NCBI GenBank assembly: GCA_958349055.1
Contig: CATWBO010000013.1
Coordinates: 1 to 53,905 of the forward strand
Origin: an uncultured bacterium
GTDB taxonomy: Bacteria; Actinomycetota; Coriobacteriia; Coriobacteriales; Coriobacteriaceae
Direction of reading: 5' to 3'
DNA length: 53,905 bases
In this document: positions 27,089 to 34,014 of the stretch, piece by piece
Layout: the number at the start of each line of letters is the position of its first letter
Position numbering within the stretch: position 1 is the first letter of the stretch
Made by a program: the position numbers and the translations under genes
The notes under the pieces: model-generated
What the model was told of the DNA's origin: nothing
The model's input: the letters and a program-made list of their open reading frames with translations, nothing else
The model's database searches: none

Positions 27089-27784
27089 ATGAACGATATC
27101 CAGGGCTATCAGAATGGCCCCATCGAGACCGGCGCAAGCCGTGCCAAGGAGATGTCGCCGCGCGCGTACAACCTTGTCATGTCTGCTCTCATCTTTTTGG
27201 GCTTTTGCGCCATGGGCGCCGGTGCTTACTTTACGAGCACCATGTCGTTTGCGCGCATGATGATGAGCGGCGCCGCCCTGCCACTGGTCTTTGGCTCATT
27301 TATTTTGACCATCGTCGGCATGGTCATGATGTCGGCTGCTGCCAGCAAACAGTCCGTGGGCCTGTCACTCGTGGGCTACGTGGTCTTTGCGAGCACCTTT
27401 GGCCTGACGGCGTCGTTTGGTCTTGCCAACTACGACCTGCCTACCATTAACACCGCCTTTATCGCCACGGCCGCCATCACCTTTGTCTTTGGTGCGCTGG
27501 GCGTGACCTTCCCCAAGTTCTTCCAGCGTGTGTATGGCATTGGTTTTGGCATCCTGTTTGCCACGATTCTGGTCGAGATCGTGCTGATGTTCATGGGCGT
27601 TTCGCAGTCCATCACCGACCTGATCGTGATCGTGGTGTTCGCCGGCTTCATCGGCTACGACACCTATGTGGCAACGACGGTGCCGCCCACGCTGCCCAAC
27701 GCCGTGCTCATGGCATCCAACCTGTTCGTGGACATCATCAACGTGTTCCTGCGCATTCTGAACATCCTCGGCCGTCGCGATTAA
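27089..27784 (+). CDS. Bax inhibitor-1/YccA family membrane protein
   Basis: This is a BI-1/YccA family integral membrane protein. Bacterial members such as BsYetJ leak calcium in a pH-dependent way, and E. coli YccA modulates FtsH. The 231-residue protein has a short polar N-terminus and seven predicted helices. It has the family-like C-terminal segment FAGFIGYDTYVATTVPP, followed by NLFVDIINVFLRILNILGRRD, where the FGYDTY-like acidic residue and the terminal acidic residue are typical. The RBS GAAAGGA precedes the ATG. A terminator follows, so it is probably monocistronic. Confidence 0.88.
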   Translation: MNDIQGYQNGPIETGASRAKEMSPRAYNLVMSALIFLGFCAMGAGAYFTSTMSFARMMMSGAALPLVFGSFILTIVGMVMMSAAASKQSVGLSLVGYVVFASTFGLTASFGLANYDLPTINTAFIATAAITFVFGALGVTFPKFFQRVYGIGFGILFATILVEIVLMFMGVSQSITDLIVIVVFAGFIGYDTYVATTVPPTLPNAVLMASNLFVDIINVFLRILNILGRRD

Positions 27785-27832
27785 AGCGCGGCATTGCGAT
27801 GCTTCCTGCCGGACACGGTAAAACGATGCGAA

Positions 27833-27860
27833 AGGCGGTCCTTCGGGGCCGTCTTTTTTG
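27833..27860 (+). terminator. Terminator after Bax-inhibitor gene
   Basis: AGGCGGTCC and GGGCCGTCT form a nine-pair stem with G·T pairs, closed by a stable TTCG tetraloop and followed by six T (27854-27859). Confidence 0.9.
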
Positions 27861-27924
27861 TGCGCGGCGGGGTATCATGGATGAGAAAAGCCGATAGCGG
27901 CAGCGACAGGAAAGGTGACCACTT

Positions 27925-29058
27925 ATGGCAGACGTCGACAACAGGAACCGTAACCGCAGGTCCAACCGAGCGGGTCAGCCCAATCCCAAGCGCGAGGCCC
28001 GTGCCAAGGCCGCCGAGCGCCATGTGATGACTGTGTCCGAGACCTGCGCCAAGGATATCGAGCGTTCGCTTGCCGGTGTTCGCGAGTTTGACGGCATGCC
28101 CACCGGCTTTGTCGCGGCGATGAAGGCCAAGGTTCAGACTGCTGTGGCCCCCGAAGAGCAGGTCGCCGAGGACGTCGAGAACGCGGAGACTGCCGAGGTC
28201 GAGGCAGCGCCCGAGACCGAGGCGGCGCCCGAGCCCGTCGAGGAGCCTGCCGAGGAAATCGCCGAAGCTGAGTCCGCGCCTGCTGAGGAGCCCGCTCCGG
28301 TCCTGCCCGAGGTCACTGTGCTTGATGCCTCCGCCACGCAGGCAATCCTCGATAACGGTCGCGGCTATGCGCAGTTCTGCGACATGGCCGTGCTCGCCTT
28401 TGCCTCGTTTACCAATCCGGGCGGTGGATATATTCAGGGTTATCTGGGCCAGGAGGCCACGCTGTGCGCCGATTCGTATCTGTACAACGTCCTCGATAAG
28501 CAGCGTAAATGGTACGGTGAGAACCGTCGCCGCAACATCAACTGTGAGCTGTACCGCAACCGTGCGCTGGTGGTGCCCGCGGTGCGCTTCGAGCGCAAGC
28601 ATGTGCACGCCTATGCCGACGTGATCGTCGCCGCTGCACCCAACGCCAAGCGTGCTCGCCAGGAGTACCGCGTGAGCGACGATGCCTTGCTTGACGCCCT
28701 GCGCGACCGCATTCGCTTTGTGCTTGCTATCTGCGATGAGCTTGGCCGCGAGAAGCTCGTAGTGGGTGCTTGGGGCTGCGAGAACAACGGCTTTGACGCA
28801 GAGGCCGTGGCCGAGCTCTTCCGCAAGGAGCTCGCATCGGGCGACTTCAAGGTCAAGCAGGTCTTCTTTGCCGTGCCCTCTACGCGCTGGGACGAGGACT
28901 TCGCCAAATTCGAGCACGTGCTGGCAAACTTCCCCGAGCGAAACGAGGAGTCCTATGCTCAGGTTGCCGCCCGCGCCGCAGCCGCCCGTGCCGCCGAGCA
29001 GGCTCAGGCCGCTGCCGAGGATGACGAGGATGACGACGACTGGCGCAAGTACCTGTAA
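27925..29058 (+). CDS. TIGR02452 family protein (microbial PARG-like macrodomain), altered active site
   Basis: This family is related to bacterial poly(ADP-ribose) glycohydrolases and binds ADP-ribose. The 377-residue protein has a basic N-terminus, a helical segment, and an acidic Glu/Ala/Pro-rich insert at about 70-130. The macrodomain runs from about 130 to 345 and the tail is acidic (EDDEDDDDWRKYL). The PARG loop is G166-G-G168, seven residues, then Q176-E177-A178. The published signature is GGG-X6-8-QEE, whose last Glu is catalytic in T. curvata PARG; here it is Ala (codon GCC). WGCENNGFDAEAVAE near 300 fits the family. Binding without hydrolysis is possible. Confidence 0.85.
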   Translation: MADVDNRNRNRRSNRAGQPNPKREARAKAAERHVMTVSETCAKDIERSLAGVREFDGMPTGFVAAMKAKVQTAVAPEEQVAEDVENAETAEVEAAPETEAAPEPVEEPAEEIAEAESAPAEEPAPVLPEVTVLDASATQAILDNGRGYAQFCDMAVLAFASFTNPGGGYIQGYLGQEATLCADSYLYNVLDKQRKWYGENRRRNINCELYRNRALVVPAVRFERKHVHAYADVIVAAAPNAKRARQEYRVSDDALLDALRDRIRFVLAICDELGREKLVVGAWGCENNGFDAEAVAELFRKELASGDFKVKQVFFAVPSTRWDEDFAKFEHVLANFPERNEESYAQVAARAAAARAAEQAQAAAEDDEDDDDWRKYL

Positions 29059-29083
29059 ACGGTGCTCGTGATGCGATATACCG

Positions 29084-29117
29084 AGCCGACGGGAGAGGCT
29101 GCTCCTGTCGGCTTTTT
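29084..29117 (+). terminator. Terminator after TIGR02452 gene
   Basis: AGCCGACGGGAG (29084-29095) pairs with CTCCTGTCGGCT (29102-29113, one G·T) and is followed by TTTTT. It lies 26 bases after the stop and just before the next gene's RBS. Confidence 0.88.
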
Positions 29118-29136
29118 ATTGAGTGGGGAGCTTACG

Positions 29137-29796
29137 ATGAAAAACGTTCTGTGCTTTGGTGACAGCAACACCTATGGTTACGATCCGGCGGGCATGCGCG
29201 ACGGTACCGCGGTGCGCTATGCGCAGGATGTGCGCTGGTGTGGCGTGGTCCAACGTGACTTAGGCGAGGGCTGGCATGTAATTGAAGAAGGCCTCAACGG
29301 CCGCACGACGGTACGCGACGACATGTGCCATCTGGACACTAACCTCAACGGCATTCGCGCGCTTCCGATGCTGCTCGAGGCTCATAAGCCGCTGGACGCC
29401 ATTGTGATCATGCTAGGCACCAACGACTGTAAGACGGTCTTTAACGTGACAGCTTCCGATATCGCCCGTGGCGCCATGGCGCTGATTCGCGCCGTCCGCG
29501 CGTTTCCGTGGACCGACGCTGCGCCTTGCCCGCGCATCCTGCTGATGGCTCCTATCAAGATCAAGCCGCAGATCGCCGATGTATATATGACCGATTTTGA
29601 CGAGCGTTCCGTCGAGGCATCTGAACATTTTGGCGAGTACTATGCGCACGTGGCCGAGCAGTTTGGCTGCGACTTTTTGAATGCCGCCGAGTTTGCCGAG
29701 CCGGGCGATATCGACTATCTGCATATGATGCCCGAAAGCCACGAGAGCTTGGGACATGCCGTGGCAGCCAAGCTCAAAGAGATACTCGGTGAGTAG
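29137..29796 (+). CDS. SGNH/GDSL hydrolase (arylesterase-like)
   Basis: This is an esterase or acyltransferase of the SGNH fold. The 219-residue protein has all four blocks: FGDSNTYGYDP with the nucleophilic Ser, EEGLNGRTT with Gly/Asn, MLGTNDCK with Asn, and the C-terminal IDYLHMMPESHESLGHAV with an Asp and His pair. The trio GLNGRTT and GTND resembles the arylesterase/MsAcT group. No signal peptide is present, so it is cytoplasmic; the substrate is unknown. ATG 29137 is preceded by TGGGGAG; the reading from 29062 would cross the upstream terminator and is rejected. Confidence 0.88.
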   Translation: MKNVLCFGDSNTYGYDPAGMRDGTAVRYAQDVRWCGVVQRDLGEGWHVIEEGLNGRTTVRDDMCHLDTNLNGIRALPMLLEAHKPLDAIVIMLGTNDCKTVFNVTASDIARGAMALIRAVRAFPWTDAAPCPRILLMAPIKIKPQIADVYMTDFDERSVEASEHFGEYYAHVAEQFGCDFLNAAEFAEPGDIDYLHMMPESHESLGHAVAAKLKEILGE

Positions 29797-29804
29797 CACG
29801 GCCC

Positions 29805-29842
29805 CAAGCCATCACAAAGGTACCCTTGTGATGGCTTGTTTC
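29805..29842 (+). terminator. Terminator after SGNH hydrolase gene
   Basis: CAAGCCATCACAA (29805-29817) and TTGTGATGGCTTG (29826-29838) form a perfect 13-bp stem with an 8-base loop, followed by TTTCGTT. The T-run is short but the stem is strong. Confidence 0.75.
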
Positions 29843-29850
29843 GTTGGTTT

Positions 29851-29988
29851 GTCTCGATCTGTAACATCTAGGGTCGATTTAGCCGAGGTTACTGTTACAG
29901 ATCAAGACTATCTTCTCAGTGGAATTTGAATGTCTCGATCTATAACAGGTGGGCTGAAAAATGGGCTCTAACTGTTACAGATCGAGAT
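29851..29988. repeat. Four-copy CGATCTGTAACA array, two consecutive inverted pairs
   Basis: Four copies of a 16-base unit alternate in direction: 29851-29866 (GTCTCGATCTGTAACA, forward), 29893-29908 (reverse, one change), 29932-29947 (forward, one change) and 29973-29988 (reverse, ending GAGAT). Each forward/reverse pair can fold into a 16-bp hairpin with a 25-26-base loop. The spacing between same-orientation copies is about 80 bases. It lies between the convergent SGNH hydrolase and thiD genes, with no open reading frame. It may be a protein-binding array, a paired-hairpin RNA, or a repeat element. Confidence 0.85.
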
Positions 29989-30001
29989 GTTTATGGGAGC
30001 C

Positions 30002-30036
30002 ACCGCAAAGGTGCCTGTCCCCTTTGCGGCGGTTTT
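30002..30036 (+). terminator. Terminator-like hairpin beyond the repeat array
   Basis: CCGCAAAGG (30003-30011) pairs with CCTTTGCGG (30021-30029) and is followed by CGGTTTT. It is read on the plus strand after the four-copy array, just before the 3' end of thiD on the other strand. It may stop any transcript that runs through the array. Confidence 0.6.
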
Positions 30037-30048
30037 GGGCTGCAAATC

Positions 30049-30879
30049 TTAATATTGCCACATGTGGTTGACGGGGCCGGAGCCTTTGCCCATGTCAAAA
30101 CCGGCGGCGAGGGCGCCTGTTAGGTAGGCCTTGCCGGCGTTGATGGCGTCGGCAAGATCCATGCCCTGGGCCAGTGCACAGGCGATAGCGGACGAGAGTG
30201 TGCAGCCGGTGCCGTGCGTGTTGCTGGTCTCGATGCGCTTGTGACGGAACCATGTGGTGAGCGGATCGCCCAGATGGTTGCCCTCGTCATCGAGTGGCGC
30301 GGGTTCGGCCAATACATCGTTGGCCTCGTTGACAAGATGCCCACCCTTAACGAGGGATGCGCAACCAAAGCGGCGGGTGAGGAGCATGGCAGCATTTTGC
30401 TGTGTGCGCTCGGAGTCGACCTCGTAGTCAAGCAGGGCCATGGCCTCGGGAATATTGGGCGTGATGACGGTTGCTAGTGGGAACAGGCGGCGGGTGAGCG
30501 CCTCGGCGGCATCTTCGGCAATCAGCCGTGCGCCCGAGGTGGCTACCATGACGGGGTCGACGACCACGTTTGTCGCGTTCCAGGCGCTCAGGCGGTCGGC
30601 GATAACCTCGATAATCTCGGCAGAGGAAACCATGCCGATCTTGACGGCGCTGGGGCGGATATCGTCAAATACGGCGTCGATCTGCGCAGCGACGATATCA
30701 GGGGAGATATTCTGCACGGCGGTGACACCGAGCGTGTTTTGTGCGGTGATGGCGGTGATGGCCGTCTCGGCATACAGGCGGTGCGCCGTGATGGTCTTGA
30801 TGTCGGCCTGGATGCCGGCGCCACCGCTGGAATCGGATCCTGCGATGGACAGGACGGCAGGTACCTTACTGCGATCCAT
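30049..30879 (-). CDS. thiD: Hydroxymethylpyrimidine/phosphomethylpyrimidine kinase ThiD
   Basis: ThiD phosphorylates HMP and HMP-phosphate to HMP-diphosphate for thiamine synthesis, using the product of ThiC. The 276-residue ribokinase-fold protein has SIAGSDSSGGAGIQADIKT at the N-terminus, VVDPVMVATSGA, TPNIPEAMALL and the C-terminal anion hole GTGCTLSSAIACALAQG. ATG 30879 follows the RBS AAGGGAG. It is read in the same direction as thiC but a terminator lies between, and a perfect TATAAT sits 47 bases upstream, so it may have its own promoter. No thiE or thiM is in the window. Confidence 0.95.
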   Translation of the reverse strand: MDRSKVPAVLSIAGSDSSGGAGIQADIKTITAHRLYAETAITAITAQNTLGVTAVQNISPDIVAAQIDAVFDDIRPSAVKIGMVSSAEIIEVIADRLSAWNATNVVVDPVMVATSGARLIAEDAAEALTRRLFPLATVITPNIPEAMALLDYEVDSERTQQNAAMLLTRRFGCASLVKGGHLVNEANDVLAEPAPLDDEGNHLGDPLTTWFRHKRIETSNTHGTGCTLSSAIACALAQGMDLADAINAGKAYLTGALAAGFDMGKGSGPVNHMWQY

Positions 30880-30925
30880 GTTTGCTCCCTTGTTCGGTCG
30901 GAATCAAATGGGTCTTTAAGCCAGC

Positions 30926-30931
30926 ATTATA
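30926..30931 (-). promoter_or_regulatory. Candidate thiD -10 (TATAAT)
   Basis: The minus strand reads TATAAT here, 47 bases before the thiD ATG. No good -35 lies at 16-18 bases, and the box overlaps the foot of the thiC terminator. It would let thiD be expressed without the riboswitch, but the evidence is one hexamer. Confidence 0.35.
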
Positions 30932-30966
30932 AAGATGCCCGGGCCGACTCTATGTCGAACCCGGGC
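30931..30966 (-). terminator. Terminator after thiC (minus strand)
   Basis: On the minus strand GCCCGGG (30966-30960), then TTCGAC, pairs with GTCGG and CCCGGGC (ending 30937), followed by ATCTTT. It is a strong GC stem with a short T-run. It lies about 90 bases after the thiC stop. Confidence 0.65.
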
Positions 30967-31006
30967 GGGCGATGCAATCTTTACGCAAATGTAAGCAAAT
31001 GTTCAC

Positions 31007-31021
31007 ACGTCAACAATTGAC
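31007..31021. repeat. Short palindrome in the thiC-thiD spacer
   Basis: CGTCAA and TTGACG flank a 3-base centre, within a slightly wider GTTC/GAAC frame. It lies between the thiC stop and its terminator. It could be a small operator or only an RNA hairpin; no protein can be named. Confidence 0.3.
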
Positions 31022-31057
31022 GAACACCATGTTACCGATTGTGGCTCCGGTGACGAG

Positions 31058-32392
31058 TTAGTCCTCCATGCCGAGGTCGATCGTCGTGCCTTCGAACACC
31101 TTGTTAACGGTGCGGACGGCGCACATCTTGCCGCACATGGTGCAGGTGCCCTCGGTGGCGGCGGGGGATTCTTCGTAGCGTTTCTTGCCGGTGACCGGGT
31201 CGAGAGCACACTTCCACATGGCATCCCAGTCGAGCTTGCGGCGTGCCTGGCCCATCTTGTCGTCCATGTCGCGGGCGTGCGGCACCTTCTTGGCGATATC
31301 GGCGGCGTGCGCGGCAATCTTAGTGGCCATGAGGCCATCGAGCACGTCCTGGGCGTTGGGCAGGCACAGGTGCTCGGCCGGCGTCACGTAGCACAGGAAG
31401 TCGGCACCGGAGCTGGCGGAGATGGCGCCGCCGATGGCAGCGGTGATGTGGTCGTAACCCACGCCGATATCGGTCACCAGCGGCCCGAGCACATAGAACG
31501 GGGCATTGTGGCACAGGCGCTTCTGCAGTTTCATGTTGGCGGCGATCTCGTCGAGCGCCATGTGACCCGGGCCCTCGACCATGACCTGGACGCCGGCGGC
31601 CCAAGCGCGCTTGCACAGCTTGCCCAGCTCGATCATCTCAGCGGTCTCGGTGGCATCGTTGGCGTCGTAGAGGCAGCCCGGGCGGCAGGAGTCGCCGAGC
31701 GAAATCGTCACGTCGTACTCGTGGCAAATCTCGAGCAGCTCGTCAAAGTACTCGTAGAAGGGGTTTTCGTTGCCGGTGACCTCCATCCAGCCAAACAGCA
31801 GCGAGCCGCCGCGGCTGACGATGTTCATGAGACGGCCGGTCTCCTTAAAGGTCTTGGTGACCGACTTGTTGATGCCGCAGTGGATGGTCATAAAGTCCAC
31901 GCCGTCCTCGGCGTGCGCGCGCACGACCTCGAACAGGTCATCCTTGGTCAGTTTGACCAGCGGCTTTTCCATATAGCCGATGGCGTCGTACATGGGGACG
32001 GTGCCCACCATAAGCGGTGTCTCGTCGATGAGCTGCTGGCGGAACTGGCGCGTCTTGCCCGAGTTGGAAAGGTCCATGATGGCGTCGGCGCCAAAGTCCT
32101 CGGCGATCTTGACCTTCTTCCATTCCTCGGCGGCATCGGCCTTGTCGCCCGAGATGCCCAGGTTGACGTTGACCTTGGTGGACAGACCCTCGCCGACACC
32201 AAAGGCGCGCATACCCTTTTTGATGTGCACGATGTTGGCGGGAATGGCGATGCGGCCGTCGGCCACACGCTCACGGATGTACTCAGGGTCGCGATGCTCG
32301 CGCTCGGCGACCTCCTTCATCTGCGGTGTGATCTGCCCGGCGCGGGCGAAGTCGATTTGCGTGACGAGCTTGGGCTCGGTCTGTGTGCTCAT
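31058..32392 (-). CDS. thiC: Phosphomethylpyrimidine synthase ThiC
   Basis: ThiC is a radical SAM enzyme that rearranges aminoimidazole ribotide into HMP-phosphate. The 444-residue protein is the short, anaerobe-type ThiC without the N-terminal extension. It shows NLGISGDKADAAEEWKKV, ADAIMDLSNSG, MTIHCGI, GDSCRPGCLYDAND and VEGPGHMALDEI, all ThiC landmarks. The iron-sulfur cysteines near the C-terminus are CTMCGKMC, i.e. CX2CX3C. ATG 32392 is chosen: its RBS AAGGGAG (32407-32401) is the 3' edge of the TPP riboswitch. The ATG at 32416 is the conserved riboswitch sequence itself. Confidence 0.96.
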   Translation of the reverse strand: MSTQTEPKLVTQIDFARAGQITPQMKEVAEREHRDPEYIRERVADGRIAIPANIVHIKKGMRAFGVGEGLSTKVNVNLGISGDKADAAEEWKKVKIAEDFGADAIMDLSNSGKTRQFRQQLIDETPLMVGTVPMYDAIGYMEKPLVKLTKDDLFEVVRAHAEDGVDFMTIHCGINKSVTKTFKETGRLMNIVSRGGSLLFGWMEVTGNENPFYEYFDELLEICHEYDVTISLGDSCRPGCLYDANDATETAEMIELGKLCKRAWAAGVQVMVEGPGHMALDEIAANMKLQKRLCHNAPFYVLGPLVTDIGVGYDHITAAIGGAISASSGADFLCYVTPAEHLCLPNAQDVLDGLMATKIAAHAADIAKKVPHARDMDDKMGQARRKLDWDAMWKCALDPVTGKKRYEESPAATEGTCTMCGKMCAVRTVNKVFEGTTIDLGMED

Positions 32393-32399
32393 TGGCACG

Positions 32400-32491
32400 G
32401 CTCCCTTCGTTGGCATTACCCATATCAGGTTTGCGGGTCAGGGCGGGCGCGCCCAGTCTCAGCCTGCCGTCTTGTCCTGCAAGCTCCCCGT
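32400..32491 (-). promoter_or_regulatory. TPP riboswitch (thi box) upstream of thiC
   Basis: On the minus strand, from 32491, the sequence reads ACGGGGAGC, then GGCTGAGACTGGG, CCTGACCCG, AACCTGATATGGGTAATGCC and AACGAAGGGA, all the conserved blocks of the thiamine pyrophosphate aptamer in order. Its P1 3' strand contains the thiC RBS, so ligand binding would hide the RBS and block translation. This is the expected control of thiamine synthesis genes. Confidence 0.97.
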
Positions 32492-32506
32492 TATGTCATG
32501 GGCTCA

Positions 32507-32512
32507 AGTATA
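32507..32512 (-). promoter_or_regulatory. Candidate thiC promoter -10 (TATACT)
   Basis: TATACT on the minus strand lies about 16 bases before the riboswitch 5' end, a suitable position. TTGGCC at 32537-32532 is a weak -35 at 19-base spacing. The box is close to TACGAT on the other strand (32524-32529), which may serve the divergent gene. Confidence 0.45.
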
Positions 32513-32562
32513 GCCTGAATGGGTACGATTGGGCCAACGAGCGTGCCTGTGGGGAGGCGACC

Positions 32563-33078
32563 ATGGAAGACAAGCATCTATATCGAGAGACGCAATGGGA
32601 TGTATCGGCCGAGGAAAGCCGCGCGCACCATGGCCTTGTCGCGATTGGTTTTGCGGTGCTTGCCGTGTTGGTGATTGCCTTTTGTATTTGGACGTTCGGC
32701 GGTCGTGGCGGCGCCACCTGGGGGTTTGAAGCCGACGAGGGCCTGCCGATTATGACCATGAAAGTTTCTGGTGACAACACGGTTGCCGCACCGGGTGACT
32801 ATTGGTATCCGCGCGACGAGTTTGTGCAGCTGCAGCTGAGCGGCGGGTCTATTCCGGGCGAAGAAATCGAACGCGTGACGTTTGATGCGACGCTCAAAAC
32901 GCTGACGGTGGAGCTCAAAGATCAGGGAGACGTGCCCACGACCATGGACATTGCGCTGACGGAATGGCGCTTGGAGCCCCCGGCGGGCGCTGCGGTATCC
33001 GAGGTGGAGCACGTTAAGATTACCTACCAAGATGGCTCGACGAGCGAGATTGCAAAGGCCGATGGCTTGGCGGAGTAA
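32563..33078 (+). CDS. Hypothetical membrane-anchored protein
   Basis: No family is recognised. The 171-residue product has a 20-residue cytoplasmic N-terminus, one membrane helix at about 22-47 (VAIGFAVLAVLVIAFCIWTF), and an extracellular beta-rich domain with alternating hydrophobic residues (FDATLKTLTVELKDQ, VSEVEHVKITYQDG). The shape suggests a sortase-free surface or sensor protein. ATG 32563 has a strong GGGGAGG RBS at 32551-32557; readings from 32383 overlap the riboswitch and are rejected. It is transcribed away from thiC and ends 24 bases from the 3' end of yaaA on the other strand. Confidence 0.75.
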   Translation: MEDKHLYRETQWDVSAEESRAHHGLVAIGFAVLAVLVIAFCIWTFGGRGGATWGFEADEGLPIMTMKVSGDNTVAAPGDYWYPRDEFVQLQLSGGSIPGEEIERVTFDATLKTLTVELKDQGDVPTTMDIALTEWRLEPPAGAAVSEVEHVKITYQDGSTSEIAKADGLAE

Positions 33079-33101
33079 CGGGGTGTTTGGAAACGGCGGG
33101 C

Positions 33102-33911
33102 CTATTGTGCCTGCGCGTTCATGAAAACCAGGGTGTTTTTGTCTGAAAGCTCGGGGATGTGCCGATAGCCGATGTTGAATGCAGTAAGTTCGCTTGCATC
33201 CTCGAGCTTGTTTTCTGCCATCCACCGCACCATGGAGCCGCGCGCCTTTTTGCTGGCGGTCGACCGTTGGATGGGCTTCCCGTTGCGGATACCCTCGCCA
33301 AAGAGGCATGTGACGGCCGTGGCGTCGCCCGCGAGATGGGGCAGAACGGCTTTGGCATACTCTACGCTGGCGAGGTTGACGATCGTGGTGTTTGAGCCTG
33401 CCGGGGCGATAGCCCGCGCGAGTTTGTCGCTCCAAAACGCGTAGAGGTCTCGGGCATCGTCAACGGCGAGCTTCGCGCCCATTTCCAGCCGATACGGTTC
33501 GACGGCATGAAAGGGGCGAACGCACCCGTAAAGGCCCGAGAGGATCCACAGATGGTCTTGCAGCCATGCGAGCTGTTCGGCATCCATCACCTCGGGCGCC
33601 ATGCTCTGGTATTGAATGCCGTGGTAGGACATGACGGCAGGGGAGAGGTGACGGGCGAGTGCGGGATTGTCGAGATCGCCGTTTTTCAGGATGGGCCCGA
33701 ACTCATGCAGGGTGTTGAGACAAGGCCCCAGCAGTTTGTCACTCACGTTCCATAGCGCCTGCAGGCCGCCGCTACCTTCATTTCGTTCGATATCTAGCAG
33801 CGCGCGGTGGAGGCGAGCCGCCTCGTGCACAAAAGGTGGAATGCCCAGGACTTCAAAAGCATCTTGGGCCGCGCGCATCTGCTTGGCGGGCGAAATGATG
33901 ACCTGCAGCAT
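33102..33911 (-). CDS. yaaA: Peroxide stress protein YaaA (DUF328)
   Basis: YaaA binds DNA and in E. coli lowers free iron under peroxide stress. The 269-residue protein has the signature start MLQVIISPAKQM. It continues with SYHGIQYQSMAPEVM, WILSGLYGCVRPFHAVEPYRLEMG (as WILSGLYG and VEPYRLEMG), FWSDKLA, NLASVEYAKAV, and STASKKARGSMVRWM, in family order. ATG 33911 has GGAGAG upstream (33919-33914); an extension to 34112 crosses an inverted repeat and is rejected. It lies downstream of an M18 peptidase gene on the same strand, separated by a repeat. Confidence 0.93.
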   Translation of the reverse strand: MLQVIISPAKQMRAAQDAFEVLGIPPFVHEAARLHRALLDIERNEGSGGLQALWNVSDKLLGPCLNTLHEFGPILKNGDLDNPALARHLSPAVMSYHGIQYQSMAPEVMDAEQLAWLQDHLWILSGLYGCVRPFHAVEPYRLEMGAKLAVDDARDLYAFWSDKLARAIAPAGSNTTIVNLASVEYAKAVLPHLAGDATAVTCLFGEGIRNGKPIQRSTASKKARGSMVRWMAENKLEDASELTAFNIGYRHIPELSDKNTLVFMNAQAQ

Positions 33912-33934
33912 GGACTCTCCTCTGCCAAAAAGGA

Positions 33935-34001
33935 AGTTGCGGTGGAATACGGTCTGTTTTGGCCGTTTATGGGCGAGTTTAGTCCGTATTCCACCGCAAC
34001 T
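33935..34001. repeat. 18-bp perfect inverted repeat between yaaA and the M18 peptidase
   Basis: AGTTGCGGTGGAATACGG (33935-33952) is exactly mirrored at 33984-34001 with 31 bases between. On the minus strand the right arm is followed by TCCTTTTT, so it could terminate the M18 peptidase transcript, though the loop is large. It begins 14 bases after the peptidase stop. Confidence 0.8.
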
Positions 34002-34014
34002 GATTAAGGGTTGG

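Noticed and set aside
29851..29988. CRISPR array
   Set aside because: Only four units and they alternate in orientation with short spacers; CRISPR repeats are all in one direction. No cas genes are near.
32393..32416. N-terminal extension of thiC from ATG 32416
   Set aside because: That ATG is in the conserved TAATGCC of the TPP riboswitch. The ATG at 32392 has the proper RBS.
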